A program made the position numbers and the translations under genes. From CAZAKZ01 sp964485695 (lineage in GTDB: Bacteria > Planctomycetota > JAFGQW01): a stretch of 13,009 nucleotides of DNA. The stretch is taken from assembly GCA_964485695.1 (NCBI GenBank), contig CAZAKZ010000144.1:1-13009 (forward strand), in the 5' to 3' direction. The notes beneath the pieces are model-generated. The model was given only the letters and a program-made list of their open reading frames with translations, did no database searches and had not been told where the DNA came from. Of the stretch, positions 5,933 through 12,934 are shown one piece after another (within the stretch, counting starts at the first letter, position 1; the number at the start of each line of letters is the position of its first letter).

Positions 5933-8125
5933 ATGCATCGCACCCTACTATCGATCCTTCTGTTCCTGCCCTTCGTAGCCGCGGCACCCGGCCAGCGCAT
6001 CCAGGCGAAAATCGTTGAAAAACCCGCTCGGACCTGGCCGACGTCGTTCGCCATTCTCGTGGACCTCGAGACCTACAAGGCTGCGGGGGATGCTCTGAAG
6101 GCCTACAAGGCCGCCGTCGAGGAGGACGGGCTGTCGGCCCACCTCATCGCGGACGCCTGGAAGCACCCGGAACAGGTGCGCGATATCATTGCACAGCTGC
6201 ACCGGGCGCCCCCCCCCCTCGAGGGCGCCGCCCTGGTGGGGCGAATTCCGGTCGCCATGATCCGGGACGCCCAGCACCTCACCTCGGCCTTCAAGATGGA
6301 CCAGAAGCGGTTTCCGTTTCGCCGCTCGTCCGTGCCCTCGGACCGGTTCTACGAGGACCTGGACCTCTCGTTCACCTTCCTCAGGAAGGATCCCGAGAAT
6401 CCCTTGCTCTTCTACTATTCCCTCTCTCCGGACTCCCCCCAGCGCATCCAGAAAGAGATCTACTCCGGGCGCATCCTGCCGGGACAGCGCCCGGACCCCG
6501 CCCGGCTCCGCGCCTACCTGGAGAAAGTGGTTCGCCGCAAGAAGGAGAACCGCCCTCTCGTCCAGGCCATGATCTACACCGGCCACGGGTACAACTCGAG
6601 CTCCATGGCGGCCTGGCAGTGCATGAACCACATGTTCCGGGAGCAGATGCCCTGGCTCCACCGGCCGGGCGGCCGGGTCGTGAGCCTGTACCACAGCGAG
6701 TCCCCGGACCTGAAGGCCGCGGTCATGATGGAGATCCAGAGGCCCGACCTGAACCTCCTGGTGTTCCACGCCCACGGATCCCCGGACAAGCAGTATCTCC
6801 TCGGGGCCCCGCTCCTGCCCTCCATGCGCTCCCGGGTCGACGCGATCAAGCGCTATCTCCGGAACCGGTTGCGCCGGGCGAAACGCAGGAAAAAGGACGT
6901 GGAAAAGGAGAAGGCGGCCCTGGTGGCCCGGTGGGGCGTGCCCGAGGCGTGGTTCAAAGGTGCGTTCGATTCCACGGTCGAGGCCGAGGACGAGAAGAAG
7001 GAGGAGGCCAAGACCCTCCGGGTCAAGGACCTCAAGGGAGTCTCGCCCGTAGCCGAGGTGGTGGTGTTCGACGAGTGCTTCAACGGCCGATTCATCGATG
7101 AAGAATACATCGCCGGTGCGTACGTGTTCGGTCCGGGCGGAACCGTTGCCGCCGTGGCCAACACCGTCAACGTCCTCCAGGATGTGTGGGCCGACGAGTG
7201 CCTGGGCCTTCTCGGATACGGGATGCGCCTGGGGCGCTACCACCGGTTCCGAAACCACCTCGAGTCCCACATCATCGGAGACCCGACGTTCCGGTTCCGG
7301 CCGAGAAAGGACACGGTTCCCGCGGATCTATCCAGGTGCAAGCAGCTCATCCTGGATACTAATGCACCGGCGGCACTTCGTGCCCAGGCCGCCCGCTTGC
7401 TCTTCGGGGATCCTGCCCGGACCCGGGACTCAGCCCTGAAACACCTCTGTCTCCGGGATCCCATGGCCGAGGTCAGGCTGGCGGCCCTGAAATGCCTGGC
7501 AGCCGGGCGCACCGAATGGCTGGGCGAGGTTCTCGAAAAGACCGTCACAGATCCCTGCGAGATGATCCGGCGCCAGAGCGTGCGCCTCATCGGCGACCTG
7601 GGCCGGCCGGACCACATCGCGCTGCTCCTCCGGGCCGAGGCCCTGGACGAATCCCGCCGCGTGTCGTTCCAGGCGCGGACGGCCCTGAACCGGTATCCCC
7701 CCGCCAGCATCCTGAAGGTGCTGGCCGACGGCACACCGGATATTCCGACATCAGCGAAGGAGATACTCAGGAAACGGTTCGGCAATCCCTCCCGTTTCCT
7801 GGGCGGAGACCTGACCCGGCTCGGAGACCGGACCGCCGGGACCAAGAAACGAATCCAGTCCATCCGTACCTTCCGCCTCTACCGCCTCCAGGAAGCCGTG
7901 ACCGGCCTCACGAATGTGGCCCGGGACGAGAAGGACGAGGCCGACGTACGCGTCGTGGCGCTGGAAGCCCTCGGCTGGTACGTCTTCTCGGACAAGAGAC
8001 CGGAGATTCTCGAGGCGGTAAAGGCCGTCGAGACCTCGAAGGACGCACCCGAGGCCGTGCGCCTCGAGGCCCGCAAGACGCGCCGGCGCCTGGAGGCGGG
8101 GCCCAACGATCCCTTCACGCCGTGA
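5933..8125 (+). CDS. Secreted caspase-fold (C25/gingipain-like) protease with C-terminal HEAT repeats
   Basis: This 730-aa protein has a signal peptide (residues 1-19, MHRTLLSILLFLPFVAAAPG). The N-terminal half resembles peptidase family C25 and related caspase-like enzymes. A hydrophobic strand leads to H281-G282 (LLVFHAHGSP) and a second strand leads to C382 (VVVFDECFNGRF). This matches the His-Gly and Cys-x-Asn-Gly dyad pattern. HIIGDPTFRF (446-455) matches the GDP-type motif that often ends C25 domains. An earlier GHG (217-219) is also present. Between His and Cys there is an unusually long, charged insert (about 301-368), where gingipains have roughly 33 residues in total. Residues about 463-725 form alpha-helical HEAT/ARM-like repeats, a protein-binding scaffold. 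The start has GAGGAG nine bases upstream. A ROK kinase gene follows after 16 bp, probably in the same operon. The proteolytic role is inferred; specificity and target are unknown. Confidence 0.75.
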   Translation: MHRTLLSILLFLPFVAAAPGQRIQAKIVEKPARTWPTSFAILVDLETYKAAGDALKAYKAAVEEDGLSAHLIADAWKHPEQVRDIIAQLHRAPPPLEGAALVGRIPVAMIRDAQHLTSAFKMDQKRFPFRRSSVPSDRFYEDLDLSFTFLRKDPENPLLFYYSLSPDSPQRIQKEIYSGRILPGQRPDPARLRAYLEKVVRRKKENRPLVQAMIYTGHGYNSSSMAAWQCMNHMFREQMPWLHRPGGRVVSLYHSESPDLKAAVMMEIQRPDLNLLVFHAHGSPDKQYLLGAPLLPSMRSRVDAIKRYLRNRLRRAKRRKKDVEKEKAALVARWGVPEAWFKGAFDSTVEAEDEKKEEAKTLRVKDLKGVSPVAEVVVFDECFNGRFIDEEYIAGAYVFGPGGTVAAVANTVNVLQDVWADECLGLLGYGMRLGRYHRFRNHLESHIIGDPTFRFRPRKDTVPADLSRCKQLILDTNAPAALRAQAARLLFGDPARTRDSALKHLCLRDPMAEVRLAALKCLAAGRTEWLGEVLEKTVTDPCEMIRRQSVRLIGDLGRPDHIALLLRAEALDESRRVSFQARTALNRYPPASILKVLADGTPDIPTSAKEILRKRFGNPSRFLGGDLTRLGDRTAGTKKRIQSIRTFRLYRLQEAVTGLTNVARDEKDEADVRVVALEALGWYVFSDKRPEILEAVKAVETSKDAPEAVRLEARKTRRRLEAGPNDPFTP

Positions 8126-8126
8126 C

Positions 8127-8132
8127 AAGGAG
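8127..8132 (+). promoter_or_regulatory. Ribosome binding site of the ROK gene
   Basis: AAGGAG begins two bases after the preceding stop and ends nine bases before the ATG at 8142. This indicates co-transcription with the protease/HEAT gene. Confidence 0.65.
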
Positions 8133-8141
8133 AGCAGCGAC

Positions 8142-9110
8142 ATGAACCGGGACGTGTACGCGGGAATCGACGTGGGAGGCACCCGGGTCAAGATGGGTCT
8201 CGTCACCGGGGCCGGAGAACGCCTCGCCCAAGAAATATTCGAAGTGGGAGGCATCACGACCTATGACGACTTCGTTGCCATCCTGGTCGAGAGGTTGACT
8301 CAACTGGAAAACAACAGCGGCACAACCGGGATTGCGCTGGGTATCGGATGCCCCGGCCGCATCGACCACGGGCGGGGCCGGGTGGCGTGGCTCGAAGGGA
8401 AGCTGGAATACCTCGCCGGTCAGAGCCTGGCGAACGACTTCGCACAGCGCCTGGGCCGGTCGGTCTACTGCGACAACGACGTCAACGCGATCCTCCTGGG
8501 CGAGGCAATGTTCGGCGCCGGGAAGAGCTTCTCCAACCTGGTGGGCTTCACCCTCGGCACCGGCATCGGCGGCGCCGTCATGGTGGAAGGAAAACTCTGC
8601 CGCGGCAGCCACCACGCCGGGGGCCACTTCGGCTTCATGAGTCACCACGTCCGTGGCGGTCTCCCCCACGTAAGCGGCAATCCCGGCGCCATCGAGAACC
8701 ACGCCTCCCATACCGGCCTGCTGGAACGCATCCGGGACGCACTGGCCGCCGGCAGGAAAAGCATGCTAACGCAGGCCGGTAACGACATGGGCGTCAAGGA
8801 GATCTTCGAGGCGGCGGACCGGGGAGACGCCCTGGCCGGGGAGCTCATCGACGAGATGCAGGAGGAGGTGGCCCTTCTTGCGGCCAACCTGATCTTCGCC
8901 CTGGACCCCGACGCCGTCCTCATCGGCGGCGGCTTCACCCGGCGCGGCGGGTCCTTTGTCCGGGACATCGAGGCGCGGGTGAAGGCGCGGGTCCGGTTCC
9001 TGCCCGCCGAGGCGATCCGGGTGCTCCCCATGGCCCTCGGGGACCACGCCGGCATCTTCGGCGGCGCGGCGCTGGCCATGACCTCGGCCGGTGAGGGGGC
9101 CGAAACTTGA
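8142..9110 (+). CDS. ROK-family sugar kinase-like protein lacking the zinc motif
   Basis: This 322-aa protein has the ASKHA/ROK fold. The phosphate-1 motif GIDVGGTRVKMGL lies at 8-20, the catalytic-base region CDNDVNA at 110-116 (Asp113), phosphate-2 TLGTGIGGA at 138-146 and adenosine-site IGGGFTRRGG at 261-270. ROK kinases such as glucokinase, NagK and NanK use ATP to phosphorylate hexoses in the cytoplasm and normally carry GE(I/L)GH plus a CxCGxxGCxE zinc site. Here the matching stretch (157-189) keeps only the scaffold: GGLPHVSGNPGAIENHAS aligns with H176, S178 and A183 where the three Cys should be, and the sugar-contacting Glu and zinc His are H162 and F165. No zinc ligand survives, so substrate choice may have shifted. 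It is 16 bp after the protease gene and likely shares its transcript. The family is certain; the substrate is unknown. Confidence 0.88.
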   Translation: MNRDVYAGIDVGGTRVKMGLVTGAGERLAQEIFEVGGITTYDDFVAILVERLTQLENNSGTTGIALGIGCPGRIDHGRGRVAWLEGKLEYLAGQSLANDFAQRLGRSVYCDNDVNAILLGEAMFGAGKSFSNLVGFTLGTGIGGAVMVEGKLCRGSHHAGGHFGFMSHHVRGGLPHVSGNPGAIENHASHTGLLERIRDALAAGRKSMLTQAGNDMGVKEIFEAADRGDALAGELIDEMQEEVALLAANLIFALDPDAVLIGGGFTRRGGSFVRDIEARVKARVRFLPAEAIRVLPMALGDHAGIFGGAALAMTSAGEGAET

Positions 9111-9347
9111 TCTTGTAGAAGAACAACATGCCGATCAGTCGCTTTTAGCCTTGGTTGGACTCTTCCTTCCATGTGGCATTCCACCGGCGGATTCGCCCCC
9201 TTGTTTCCTTCCTGGGAACGCGGTAAACTCACGCCGCTGGATTGAAGTCAGGTTCGAAGTGAATTACTGCAACTGGCATGAGGTGATGCCCCAACCTGTG
9301 CAGGTGCGAAAGGACAAGCCTGACTGCACGGACGACGCATGACCGAC

Positions 9348-9355
9348 GAGGTGGA
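9348..9355 (+). promoter_or_regulatory. Ribosome binding site of the AAA ATPase gene
   Basis: GAGGTGGA lies immediately upstream of the ATG at 9359. The 248 bp between the ROK gene and this start contain no credible gene and only a short palindrome, ACCTG-TG-CAGGT (9294-9305). Confidence 0.55.
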
Positions 9356-9358
9356 GCG

Positions 9359-10510
9359 ATGGGCAAAGAGCTGAAGTTTCGTAAGCTGCGCCTTCAGAAC
9401 TGGAAGAACTTCGTCAACGTGGACGTTGCCATCCAGGACCGCGTCTTCCTGGTTGGGCCGAATGCCTCGGGTAAGTCGAACTCCTTGGATGCCTTTCGTT
9501 TCCTGAGGGACCTCGCCTCCTCGGGTGGGGGATTCCAGGAGGCGATCGGCCGTCGCGGCGGCGTGAGCGCCATCCGGTGTCTGGCGGCCAGGCGCTATCC
9601 GGACGTGGAGATCCACGTCGAGCTGCAGCAAGCGGACGACATGCCCCTCTGGGTATACGAGCTTGCCTTCAAGCAAGACCAACAGCAGCGGCCTCAGGTG
9701 AGCCGGGAGCGCGTGCTCCGCGACGGTGCAGTGGTCCTCGAGCGGCCAAACGATGAAGACCTCGGGGACCCGGCGCGCTTGACACAGACCTACCTCGAGC
9801 AGGTGAACGTGAACCGCGAGTTTCGCGACCTGGCGACGTTTTTCGCGTCAATCCGGTACCTCCACATCGTGCCGCAGCTCGTCCGCGAACCCGATCGCTC
9901 CGTAGGCCGTTCTAACGATCCCTTCGGTGGCGATTTCCTGGAACAAATAGCAAAGACCCAGGAGCGGTCCCGAAAGGCCCGCCTGAGGCGCATCCAGGAA
10001 GCTCTTCGAGTCGCAGTTCCTCAACTTCAGGAGATCGAGCTGTGGCGCGACGCCCGCGGCACGCCGCATCTCAGGGGGAAATACCAGCACTGGCGACCGC
10101 AGGGGGCTTGGCAGACCGAGGAACAGTTTTCGGATGGAACATTGCGGTTGATGGGACTCCTCTGGGTTGCCATGGACAAGGACGGGCCGGTACTGCTCGA
10201 GGAGCCGGAGCTCTCGCTCCATCCGGAAATCGTGCGCGTACTGCCTCAGATGCTTGCGCGGGTCCAGCGGCGTACCAGAAGGCAGATCTTCATCAGCACC
10301 CACTCTCCGGAACTCCTACGTGACGAGGGAATCGGGCTCGACGAGGTACTACTGCTGATCCCGAGTGCCGAGGGAACGAATGTCGTCCCGGCCGGCTCAC
10401 AACAGGACATCCGCGACCTTCTAGAGGGTGGGTTATCTCTCGCCGATGTGGTTATTCCAAAGACGCGGCCACAGCAGGCAGGACAACTGACCTTGTTCGG
10501 GGATGCATGA
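9359..10510 (+). CDS. OLD/SMC-type AAA family ATPase (AAA_21-like), probable defence component
   Basis: This 383-aa ATPase has the RecF/SMC/OLD-like ABC-ATPase layout. The N-terminal KLRLQNWKNF precedes Walker A GPNASGKSN (33-41). The inserted middle part (about 60-250) is helical and charged. The signature-like QFSDGTLRLMGL lies at 256-267, Walker B VLLEEPE at 278-284 (catalytic Glu282) and the switch-His motif STHSPELL at 313-320. There is no TOPRIM nuclease domain in this protein. It is instead encoded by the next gene, whose start overlaps this stop (ATGA), giving a split OLD-like pair. Comparable ATPase plus TOPRIM/DUF4276-type pairs occur in defence islands (OLD, Gabija, PARIS and AbiL/RloAB are related in design). 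Role in phage defence is inferred from architecture and context-free gene pairing. Its 5' end is not linked to the ROK gene by close spacing, so a separate promoter is likely. Confidence 0.85.
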   Translation: MGKELKFRKLRLQNWKNFVNVDVAIQDRVFLVGPNASGKSNSLDAFRFLRDLASSGGGFQEAIGRRGGVSAIRCLAARRYPDVEIHVELQQADDMPLWVYELAFKQDQQQRPQVSRERVLRDGAVVLERPNDEDLGDPARLTQTYLEQVNVNREFRDLATFFASIRYLHIVPQLVREPDRSVGRSNDPFGGDFLEQIAKTQERSRKARLRRIQEALRVAVPQLQEIELWRDARGTPHLRGKYQHWRPQGAWQTEEQFSDGTLRLMGLLWVAMDKDGPVLLEEPELSLHPEIVRVLPQMLARVQRRTRRQIFISTHSPELLRDEGIGLDEVLLLIPSAEGTNVVPAGSQQDIRDLLEGGLSLADVVIPKTRPQQAGQLTLFGDA

Positions 10511-11139
10511 GGATGTCAGGCCCGGTGATCGTCTCAGCGGCTGTGGAGGGCCTAGTGGACGAAGCCGTGGTACGAAAGCTTGTTGTCCACGCTGGCGGTA
10601 CCCCTGGCACCATATACGGGAAAAACGGCAAGACGTACCTGCGCCAGAGGATCAACGGTTACAACAACGCTGCACGACACGCGCCGTGGATCGTTCTGGT
10701 GGACCTCGACCGCGATGCGGATTGTGCACCGCCGGTACGCGAGGCGTGGCTCCCACAGACTGCTCCGCATTTGTGCTTCCGGATTGCTGTGCGCGGAATC
10801 GAGGCCTGGTTGATGGCGGATACAGAGACGCTGGCAGCCTCTTTGAGCCTGGCGCGCAGTAGAATAGCACAAATCCCTGAACAACTGGACAATCCAAAGA
10901 CCGAGATGGTCAACCTGGCGCGACATTCGCGACGCCGAGCCGTTCGTGAAGATATGGTGCCGCGCGCGACGAGCGGTCGGGCAGTGGGCCCGGCCTATTC
11001 GTCAAGGCTCATCGAATACGTGGAGACCTGCTGGCGCCCCGAAGTCGCGGCCGAGCACGCAGAGAGCCTGCAGAAGACCATCTCCTGCCTGCGACGGCTG
11101 GTCGAGGAAGCGCAGAGTCCCGGACGGTCCAACGCATGA
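10507..11139 (+). CDS. DUF4276-like TOPRIM domain protein
   Basis: This 210-aa protein shows the TOPRIM-like pattern of DUF4276. Strand one ends in AAVEGLVDEA (E14, D18, E19), then IVLVDLDRD (62-70; D66 and D68 as the DxD metal site), then RIAVRGIEAWLMAD (92-105; E99), the family's EAWLLAD-type motif. TOPRIM folds coordinate Mg2+ for nicking, cleavage or strand transfer. Translation begins at the ATG overlapping the ATPase stop by 4 bp; a second ATG at 10513 is an alternative. The tight coupling suggests the two proteins form one complex, with the ATPase sensing or translocating and this protein as effector nuclease. The C-terminal third is helical and unassigned. Family assignment is by motif, so moderately sure; enzymatic activity is inferred. 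Confidence 0.75.
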   Translation: MRMSGPVIVSAAVEGLVDEAVVRKLVVHAGGTPGTIYGKNGKTYLRQRINGYNNAARHAPWIVLVDLDRDADCAPPVREAWLPQTAPHLCFRIAVRGIEAWLMADTETLAASLSLARSRIAQIPEQLDNPKTEMVNLARHSRRRAVREDMVPRATSGRAVGPAYSSRLIEYVETCWRPEVAAEHAESLQKTISCLRRLVEEAQSPGRSNA

Positions 11140-11161
11140 CGTGAGATTGATCCGTCACCTC

Positions 11162-11187
11162 TTGAACCAGATCCGACGCAATATAAT
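11162..11187 (+). promoter_or_regulatory. Candidate promoter for the 433-aa secreted protein
   Basis: A perfect TATAAT lies at 11182-11187. TTGAAC (11162-11167) is a fair -35 box but only 14 bp upstream, which is short. If used, the transcript would carry a leader of about 205 nt containing the inverted repeats at 11243-11270 and 11324-11371. Confidence 0.4.
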
Positions 11188-11242
11188 CCTGCTCCCAGAA
11201 TTACAGCCGCGGTCAAAAAAGGGGCCCTGGCTTCCACTGCGC

Positions 11243-11270
11243 CCATCTTCCTGGTAAAGTACGAAGATGG
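11243..11270 (+). repeat. Inverted repeat in the intergenic leader
   Basis: CCATCTTC (11243-11250) and GAAGATGG (11263-11270) form an 8-bp stem with a 12-nt loop. No T-run follows. It may be a weak or factor-dependent terminator of the ATPase/TOPRIM cassette, or a leader structure of the next gene. Confidence 0.4.
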
Positions 11271-11323
11271 AGTACTGGCTCTTCGGGCATTCAGAGATAG
11301 AGTCTGTCTTTACAGATATGTGT

Positions 11324-11371
11324 CTGATCAGCGTGTGTCGCTTCCGTATCGACACGCCCGTGCTTGATCAG
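11324..11371 (+). repeat. Nested inverted repeats just before the secreted-protein gene
   Basis: Outer arms CTGATCA (11324-11330) and TGATCAG (11365-11371) enclose inner arms GTGTCG (11335-11340) and CGACAC (11350-11355). The structure ends 13 bases before the AGGAGG ribosome site (11385-11390). It could be an operator or a 5'-UTR fold affecting translation. Confidence 0.4.
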
Positions 11372-11384
11372 AAATCGTACTACC

Positions 11385-11390
11385 AGGAGG
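11385..11390 (+). promoter_or_regulatory. Consensus ribosome binding site
   Basis: AGGAGG lies seven bases before the ATG at 11398. It is the most consensus-like Shine-Dalgarno site in the window and suggests strong translation of the secreted protein. Confidence 0.75.
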
Positions 11391-11397
11391 ATGTTGC

Positions 11398-12699
11398 ATG
11401 AAAACCTCAATCGTCTTTTTTCTGCTCCTTGGAGTCGTCTGCGGCATGGCCTCGGCCCAGTTCGACGCCGCCATTTTCTGCCACTCCGGCCCGGTGATCC
11501 TGTTCGACACCGCCACGAGCAAGGCCACGTCAATCATCCCGCAGGCGTTGGCCCAGGCTTCCCGGGGCGGCATGTTCGGGCCGAGGGGCTACATCTATAC
11601 CAGCAACTGGACCGACAACGGCATCGGAGTGCTGGATCCCGTCCAGGGCACCTGGATTGCCGGTCTGCTCACGAAAGATCCCTCCAACTTCGTCATGGGC
11701 GCCCCGTACCAGCCCTGCCCGAACTACGACAACCTGGGCGGCTTCGGGATCTTGTGCGTGGATGGCAATCCTGCCCCCACGAGCCTCAATCCGCCGGCGA
11801 ACAGCCGCAACACCTTCGTGGTGGACTACAGCACGCCCACCCCGACCTTCCGGGTGGACGGTTTCTTCCTCAACACGGACCTCCCCATGACCGACATGGT
11901 TCCCAATCCGCACGGAGCGGGATTCATCGGCGTCGGCTTCGGCGCCACCGACCACAAGGTCGATCACTATCCCCTCGCCAGCCCGCCCCTGTCGACCCTC
12001 ACGCTCACCAACCTGTGCAACTTTCCCATGGACGCCATGTACGACGCCACGGTCGGTGAAGACGGAAACTATTACGTGGTGGCCCAGAACCTGATGATGA
12101 TCTGCGACACCCGGGCCAAGACGGTCACCACGGTCACGATGACCGGGCTGCCCGCCGGCTACTGCGGCATCTGGGCGGAGCCGTGGGAAAAGCCGGGCAT
12201 GAAGGCCTTCATCGTCAGCGACGTGGACGACAGCGTCTACTCCGTGGACCTCCTCGCCGCTCCCATGGCCGTGACGTCGGTGGTGAAGCTGCCGAACGCG
12301 GGGTCCTACAACATCAACACCGCCCGCAGCGCCGAGGAATGCCAGCTGTGCAGCTGGAAGTCGGACAAGAAAGGAAAACGCAACTTCCACGTCAACTTCG
12401 GCCCCAATGCCCTGGGTCAGGTGTGCGTTCTGGTGCCCAGCCTCCTGGGCCTGAACCGTAATCCCCTCATCCTGAGCGGTCTGGAGATCTACCTGGCCAT
12501 CGACGATGCATCCAGGCTGGGACTTCAGGGCTTTCTGCCCTATCCCTCCTCGGTCTTCCTGGGGACCAGCGGAGAGGCGGACATCCTCTGGAACGGATTC
12601 GGAACCGAACTGGGCATCCAGAGCTACTGGCAGGCGGTCACCTTCAACAAGCAAGGCAAATTCACGGACGTGTCCAACATCATCAACGTCAGTCTGTGA
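11398..12699 (+). CDS. Secreted protein of unknown function, probably beta-rich/propeller-like
   Basis: This 433-aa protein has a clear Sec signal peptide (1-20, MKTSIVFFLLLGVVCGMASA|Q). I do not recognise a named family. The mature part has repeating short beta-strand and turn patterns with Asp/Gly-rich turns, such as VILFDTATSKAT (33-44), IGVLDPVQGTWIAGLL (76-91), YYVVAQNLMMICDTRAKTVT (225-244) and AFIVSDVDDSVYSVDLL (270-286). This is reminiscent of a beta-propeller reading of 'value-label' segments. A CxxC (C315, C318) precedes a different C-terminal part (about 330-433; NFGPNALG, then FLGTSGEADILWNGFGTELGIQSYWQAVTFN), which may be a separate beta-sandwich-like surface domain. The gene has a consensus ribosome site, a probable own promoter and a strong terminator, so it is likely monocistronic and well expressed. 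The cell-surface or extracellular role is inferred from the signal peptide alone. Confidence 0.7.
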   Translation: MKTSIVFFLLLGVVCGMASAQFDAAIFCHSGPVILFDTATSKATSIIPQALAQASRGGMFGPRGYIYTSNWTDNGIGVLDPVQGTWIAGLLTKDPSNFVMGAPYQPCPNYDNLGGFGILCVDGNPAPTSLNPPANSRNTFVVDYSTPTPTFRVDGFFLNTDLPMTDMVPNPHGAGFIGVGFGATDHKVDHYPLASPPLSTLTLTNLCNFPMDAMYDATVGEDGNYYVVAQNLMMICDTRAKTVTTVTMTGLPAGYCGIWAEPWEKPGMKAFIVSDVDDSVYSVDLLAAPMAVTSVVKLPNAGSYNINTARSAEECQLCSWKSDKKGKRNFHVNFGPNALGQVCVLVPSLLGLNRNPLILSGLEIYLAIDDASRLGLQGFLPYPSSVFLGTSGEADILWNGFGTELGIQSYWQAVTFNKQGKFTDVSNIINVSL

Positions 12700-12720
12700 C
12701 GGTCCGGTTTCTGGGTACGT

Positions 12721-12749
12721 GAGGGGTCCTCCGGGACCCCTCTTTTATT
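12721..12749 (+). terminator. Rho-independent terminator of the secreted-protein gene
   Basis: GAGGGGTCC (12721-12729) and GGACCCCTC (12734-12742) form a 9-bp GC-rich stem with a TCCG tetraloop. TTTTATT follows directly. It lies 21 nt after the stop codon of the 433-aa gene. Confidence 0.92.
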
Positions 12750-12760
12750 CAATCCTAAAA

Positions 12761-12779
12761 CCACGCCCTATGGGCGTGG
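12761..12779 (-). terminator. Hairpin with T-run on the minus strand
   Basis: CCACGCCC-TAT-GGGCGTGG forms a perfect 8-bp stem. On the minus strand it is followed by TTTTAGGATT, as expected for an intrinsic terminator of a minus-strand gene that would lie to the right of this window. Alternatively it is the first element of the palindromic array. Confidence 0.45.
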
Positions 12780-12820
12780 ACCCGAAGAGGTTCTACCGAT
12801 CCGGCGTTGATCTGCTGCCC

Positions 12821-12874
12821 GATTTCATCAAGGGTGAATGAGTCCAAATCGACTCACTCAGGGCGGATGAAATC
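12821..12874. repeat. Palindromic repeat element, copy 1
   Basis: Outer arms GATTTCATC (12821-12829) and GATGAAATC (12866-12874) match perfectly. Inner arms TGAATGAGTC (12835-12844) and GACTCACTCA (12851-12860) pair at nine of ten positions around a 6-nt loop. Its left arm is 20/22 identical to that of copy 2, 63 bp downstream. Confidence 0.75.
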
Positions 12875-12886
12875 CGGGTTGGTCAT

Positions 12887-12934
12887 TTCATCCGGGGTGA
12901 ATGAGTCAAAACGAACTCGTTCGCCCCCGATGAA
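12887..12934. repeat. Palindromic repeat element, copy 2
   Basis: The left arm 12887-12906 and right arm 12915-12934 form a 20-bp stem with one C-C mismatch and two G-T pairs around an 8-nt loop. The left-arm sequence matches copy 1, while the right arm has drifted in a way that keeps pairing. A shortened third left arm occurs at 12943-12958. The pattern resembles REP/BIME-type or IS200/IS605-related palindromes. Confidence 0.75.

Noticed and set aside
6584..6586. His218 (GHG) as the catalytic His of the protease
   Set aside because: GHG resembles the C25 motif, but H281 lies on the strand directly preceding the Cys strand and is followed by Gly as in caspases. H218 remains an alternative.
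5948..7270. 440-aa open frame on the minus strand
   Set aside because: It is antisense to the protease/HEAT gene. The translation is rich in Gly/Val/His/Leu typical of a GC-rich shadow frame and shows no family motif.
9091..9342. 83-aa plus-strand frame after the ROK gene
   Set aside because: It overlaps the 3' end of the ROK gene in another frame with no ribosome site or motif.
11530..12654. 374-aa open frame on the minus strand
   Set aside because: It is antisense to the signal-peptide-bearing 433-aa gene, with low-complexity Val/Gly/His composition. The plus-strand gene has a consensus ribosome site and terminator.
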